A stretch of DNA of 64,000 nucleotides from assembly GCA_007922305.1 (NCBI GenBank), contig ML677335.1:42098949-42162948 (forward strand), given 5' to 3'. Under the pieces are notes generated by a model, which searched no databases, was not told the DNA's origin, and saw nothing but the letters and a program-made list of their open reading frames with translations. Source of the stretch: Dermatemys mawii. Taxonomy: Eukaryota > Chordata > Testudines > Dermatemydidae. Made by a program: the position numbers and the translations under genes. Positions 59,569 through 64,000 of the stretch are shown here, in pieces. Numbering within the stretch: the stretch's first letter is position 1; every line of letters starts with the position of its first letter.

Positions 59569-59891
59569 CAGATCGGCAACCTTTGGCATGTGGCCCACCA
59601 GGGTAAGCCCCCTGGCAGGCAGGGCTGGTTAGTTTACCTGCTGTGTCTGCAGGTTCGGCTGATCGCAGCTTCCACTGTCTGCGGTTTGCTGCTCCAGGCC
59701 AATGGGGGCTGTGGGAAGTGGTGCGGGCCAAGAGATGTGCTGGCCACCGCTTCCTTCAGCCCCCAGTGGCTGGGAGCGGCGACCCGCGGCCAGTGGGAGC
59801 CAAACCTGCGGATGCGGCAGGTAAACTAACCAGCCTGGCCTGCCAGGGAGCTTACCCTGGCGGGCTGCAGCCCAAAGGTTGCTGATCCCTG
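59569..59891. mobile_element. 323-bp hAT element in the ADK intron
   Basis: Left end CAGATCGGCAACCTTTGG and right end CCAAAGGTTGCTGATCCCTG are inverted. An exact 8-bp duplication ATATAGGT lies at 59561-59568 and 59892-59899. Inner arms AGTTTACCTGC / GCAGGTAAACT also pair. Confidence 0.92.
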
Positions 59892-62481
59892 ATATAGGTA
59901 TAAGGCAGTAATGCAAGAAGCTTACAGGCATAAACCTGTAAGATACTAGCTTAAGCATTTAGTAGAAGGAAATTAGGCCTATAAACCTTAGCATAAGTAA
60001 GTTGACCAACAGTGACCCTAAGTCACAAGGTGGCATAAGATATAATTTTGCAATAAACAGTTCTACCGAAAGTCTATAAAATGACGACAGGTAACTGCAA
60101 AAAGTCAGTTGATACCAGTCTGGATATTTTAGGATAGGAAAATTAGCAAATGCTTAACTGCAGGCTCGCTATAGTAACCAATGGATGTATAAGTTTACCG
60201 TAATTAATATCCTAACATACAGAATAAGGATACCCCAACAATATGACAGTGAGGAAGTTAGTTATGGGCAAAGGAGTTCAAATACTTTCATGAATATTCA
60301 TTGCAGCCATCAGATACTACAATAGAGCTAACCATGGCTTGGACAAGCGAGACCTCAATCACCAGAGTTTTTTGGAATGCCACAGATAGATTAGGACCTC
60401 ATGAACCAGGTTAGGATCTCGTGAGCCACTACCTGTCTCCACAAGAATTGTGAGAGTATGCATATGACATGATGCTGAAGGTAAAGTAGTTATTGGATCA
60501 CTGTTACATTCTTGTTTGGCTCGGACCTTTTGTGTGTTTACTTATTGTGTTAATGAAACTATTTCAAATTCAAAAGCTTTTATCTAAGTGTGAGTGTTGC
60601 AGTTGTGCACACTGGGGTTTCCAATTAAACCCTAACTCTAATAACTCTGGGTCTAATCTTGGAACTGAAACCTGTCAAACCTCAGATTATTAATCTGAGA
60701 GAATCAACTGGGAATTCTTAAACAATCAATGGACAATCATTAGATCAGGGAATACAGGTGGAATTTTAGTAGTGCAGCTTGGCACACTGTTACAATGCGT
60801 AAGACAGACCAGTGCTAGGCTAATTACAAGTGAAAAAAAAAAAGTTACTCACCTCTCTCAGCAAAATTATTTGTTTAAAACATATATCTAACAAGTGGCA
60901 ACCTTGAATTCTCACTGTAGCTGAAAAGCGCATTAGAAGTGCCTTTCTGATTATCCCACTAGAGAAAAGTTTTAATAAAAACTAATTAAACTACAAAAAT
61001 CCCAAGTGGTTAACTGATTTTAGGGGCTAAATTTCTAGCAATTCTAATTATCCTCTCGTGGCTTTACTTAGTGTTTCACAACCATGACAAATGACAATGA
61101 AAAACTGCAGTTAAATTCATCCACCCTGACACCATGCTAAGCACTAGCTTCTCCCTCTCCAAGTAAAATCAATACCATGTTTGAGTAAACATGTTTACAG
61201 CTTTATTAGGATGTCGTGCTTGTTCTGTAACAGCTACTTGAAGCCCTGGTAACAAATCGACTCAGCTCAGTTAAACCTAGAGAGCTGGGTAACAGGCCCA
61301 TCAATAAGGTTGTTATAAAAATAAACTGCAGGAGATCAGAAAGCTGGAACAAACAGCCTGGTAAATGTCAATATTTTTACTTCCACAGAATGACAAAACC
61401 ATGAGATCATGAATAAAAGGTTTGGGAAGTCTTTTTTCACCGTTTATAAAATGTTTCACATGGTAAACGGTGAATACTTTTCACCGACTATATAAAAAAC
61501 CTTGGTACAAAGCTTATTTTCTAATCACCAGCATGAAGGCTGAAACAAGTATGCACTCAAGAACAGCAGTGCTGTTATTGCTATCTCCAGTCCTCTTGTT
61601 TCCTTTACATTTAGTTCACTCAAGTTCTTTATGGATCACTCAGTTGTGTGTGCATTTTCTTCAGCCTGAGTTTATACAATCATTTATGGACGGACACTCT
61701 CACAAACAATGCAACTTTGCATTGACTGGATGAATGTGGGTAAGTGATGGGAGCGGTTTCACACTGCTTTAGTAGTCATTTCCTGCTGAAATGAAGGTGC
61801 TGAGTGCAGCTATGCTCTGGAGCAAAAAGAACTAAAAACACCTATACCAACAACAAGTCTACAAGAGCAAAGGACAGAATAAACCCCACATCATCTGTGT
61901 TATCTCAGCAATGAATCAGTTAATGTTTGCAAAGTATTTTTTTATTGCAAAGCATGTTTGTACTATTAATACCATCAGTAAATTTATTGAGCAGCTCACT
62001 AATGATGGTGGCGTGAGGCATAATCATACTTCTCAGTGCCAGCCAGGATGCTTGTGCCCTACAGGGATTTTAATGTTGCCACATCATCTCCCACCTTGAT
62101 GCTTGTGCTGTGGGCCGGCAAGTGTAAACTGCAGCTGGAACTCTACAGGAGCTCTGCTGCTGAAGGTTGTTCAAAGGATGCACATATGGCTTCAGTCAGA
62201 GCCCAGTGAAGTCAATGGGAGTTCTTTCATTAACTTCAAGGTGCTTTGCATGTGCCCCTTAATCAGCTCATACCTTGGCTGTCCTGCACATGCCTAGTGA
62301 TTACCACCCACCTCTATGATTAGCAATAGCCCCATATGAAACCCAGGGTAGAGAGGAGGATGCAGCATTTTCCACTGACACAGCCTCCCCTCCTGGTAAA
62401 GTTTCCATAATCAGAGGACTCTGCTACAGTCTGTGCTTTTTTATGCCAGTATTGAGACCCAGCAGTGAATCTGGCCACTTA

Positions 62482-62660
62482 GGGTATATCTACACTGCAT
62501 TTTAAAACCATGACAGTGAATCTCAGAGCCTCCATCTTCATACCCAGGCTCATGCTATAGTACTAAAAACAGCTGTGTAGATGTTCACGTTTGGGCCGGA
62601 GCTTGGACTCTGAAACCATACCCCTGCCCAGGTTCACAGCCCTACAATTTGCAATGTACA
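62482..62660. mobile_element. Harbinger MITE, right end incomplete
   Basis: TTA then GGGTATATCTACACTGCA starts the unit; its right end near TTTGCAATGTAC is eroded. Confidence 0.6.
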
Positions 62661-63742
62661 AAAACCAGATGAAACTAAAATCTCCTCTAAGAAATGTGTG
62701 ATGGAAGGATATTGATAAGTCCTAACTGGTGACTGCCCCATCAAACTTTTCTTTTGTTTTCTACCTACTGATCTTCGAAGAAGTTCATATTTGGATCTGG
62801 CCCTGCTTATCCTGGATAAAGGAAAACAGTTGGAGGGAAATGTATTTCACTGTCTACAGGCTCCCAAAAGGTAATCTGAGCATTGCATCAGTTAAATTAA
62901 AACTTGGATACTTTCATCTGAAGTACCTTTTCTGGCTATCTGAAAAAAAATGATCTCCAAGCCGATATTTCTCTGATTTTTTCTTAGCACACAAGTGAAT
63001 TGTTTCTGGGAAGTTGGATAAAGTTCTTTTTCTTCATTTTTGAGATATCAGAATGAAGACAATTGAATTTTTAACAGTTCAGAAAATTTTCAGATGCTAT
63101 TTATCTGCTTCAATAACCCAAACGTGGCACCTGGGTCCGGATACCATGGCAATGGGCATGCCATAAAAATAATGACTAGAAGAGAATTTGGTTCATTTCA
63201 TGTAAAAAGGATAAAATTATAAACATTACAAAATAGAATGCAAAATGCTACTTTCTGTTCAGTTTTTAAACACTGTTTTGGGGTGGGAGTGGAATGATGC
63301 TCCTATCATTTTCTTGAGGAAATGAAATGCAAAGCGGTTGCATAATGGTTGAGATTTCACATGCACAAAAGCCAGGAAATTCAAAGTTATAGTTCCCACA
63401 GCAACCATAAGTCAGCCACAGTGCAGTTTGCAAATGCATTGCCAGGCAGTAAAGCATGCAGAGTGTAACAAAATAAAACCTTTGTGCAAGGGGGATGACT
63501 TTTGTGGGCCGAAATTCTCTACAACAGCACTATATTAATAGAATTTCTATGCAATGAATTCAAAAGGGTCATATTTAATGTCTTTCTTTTTTTAATAACT
63601 ACTGCTATGCTAAATTGACATGGCCAGGAAAAAGCCTCTAGTTAATTACTAAGAAGTGTCAGTGACAGTAGTGTTTATTAAGTACAGTAGAAAAGCAAGG
63701 TAAGGCAACTTCTCAACTAGACACAATATTTTACTCTTTGTG

Positions 63743-63866
63743 GCCCTGATCCTGCAAACACTTTCACTTAACTGTGCTATTGTGAGTAGCTCTGCTGATT
63801 TCAATGACGCTACCCACATTAGTAAAGCTAAGCATGTGCATACAATTATTTGCAGAATTGGAGCCC
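63743..63866. repeat. Decayed repeat of the CCTGATCCTGCAA family
   Basis: GGCCCTGATCCTGCAAACAC at the left and TTTGCAGAATTGGAGCCC at the right are inverted relatives. Confidence 0.5.
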
Positions 63867-63922
63867 ATGTGCTTAAATATTAAACACAATATTTAAGCAC
63901 ATCTCTGGAGTGCGCATCTCGG

Positions 63923-63997
63923 GGGTGAAATCCTAGTTCCAATGAAGCGAATGGGAGTTTTTTTTTAATCAACTTCACTTGTGCCAGGATTTCACCC
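63923..63997. repeat. Short palindromic MITE-like repeat
   Basis: GGGTGAAATCCTAG is answered by GCCAGGATTTCACCC around a TTCAATG-type centre. A relative is near 15175-15235. Confidence 0.6.
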
Positions 63998-64000
63998 TAG

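Overview
This is vertebrate nuclear DNA, almost certainly from a sauropsid and most likely a turtle. Two anchors fix the locus. The first coding exon of KAT6B (MORF/MYST4) lies at 1937-2557 on the minus strand. The last coding exon of ADK (adenosine kinase) lies at 54850-54974 on the minus strand. ADK followed tail-to-head by KAT6B is the order known from human chromosome 10, so the window covers the 3' end of ADK, the roughly 43 kb ADK-KAT6B intergenic interval, the KAT6B CpG-island promoter, and the start of KAT6B. The repeat set (CR1/MIR-type retroposons, PIF/Harbinger elements and TTA-flanked MITEs, many small hAT elements with 8-bp duplications, a Penelope-like element, a DIRS-type tyrosine-recombinase element and a Gypsy-like solo LTR) fits Testudines better than birds; a crocodilian cannot be formally excluded.

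Layout, left to right. 1-1936 is KAT6B intron. 1937-2824 is the exon carrying the initiator ATG, with a strong acceptor and donor. 2825-about 9505 is intron within the KAT6B 5'UTR, holding one hAT element. About 9400-10480 is the CpG-island promoter with nine CCAAT/ATTGG boxes, a YY1-type motif and several possible first-exon donors. 10.5-38 kb is intergenic DNA with dispersed MITEs, hAT elements, MIR/CR1 pieces, a 660-bp solo LTR and, at 30.3-33.3 kb, a decayed DIRS retrotransposon lacking its reverse-transcriptase core. 38357-44923 is a 6.6-kb PIF/Harbinger transposon with recognisable transposase remains, into which a 1.3-kb hAT element and a Penelope-like fragment (GIY-YIG endonuclease) have inserted. 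48774-49338 is a young Penelope-type terminal element with almost perfect 130-bp inverted repeats that carry a hammerhead-ribozyme-like core. About 53.8-54.85 kb is the probable ADK 3'UTR. 54975-64000 is the last ADK intron, with MITE and hAT insertions.

Only two real protein-coding exons are present. Nearly all other open reading frames are chance frames or fragments of transposon proteins. The notable signals are the CCAAT-dense promoter, a short uORF in the KAT6B leader, the ribozyme-like fold in the Penelope termini, a decayed tRNA-Gly copy, and several insertions whose order can be read from exact target-site duplications. Family names for repeats come from recognition of termini, duplications and protein motifs by eye, not from a database search.
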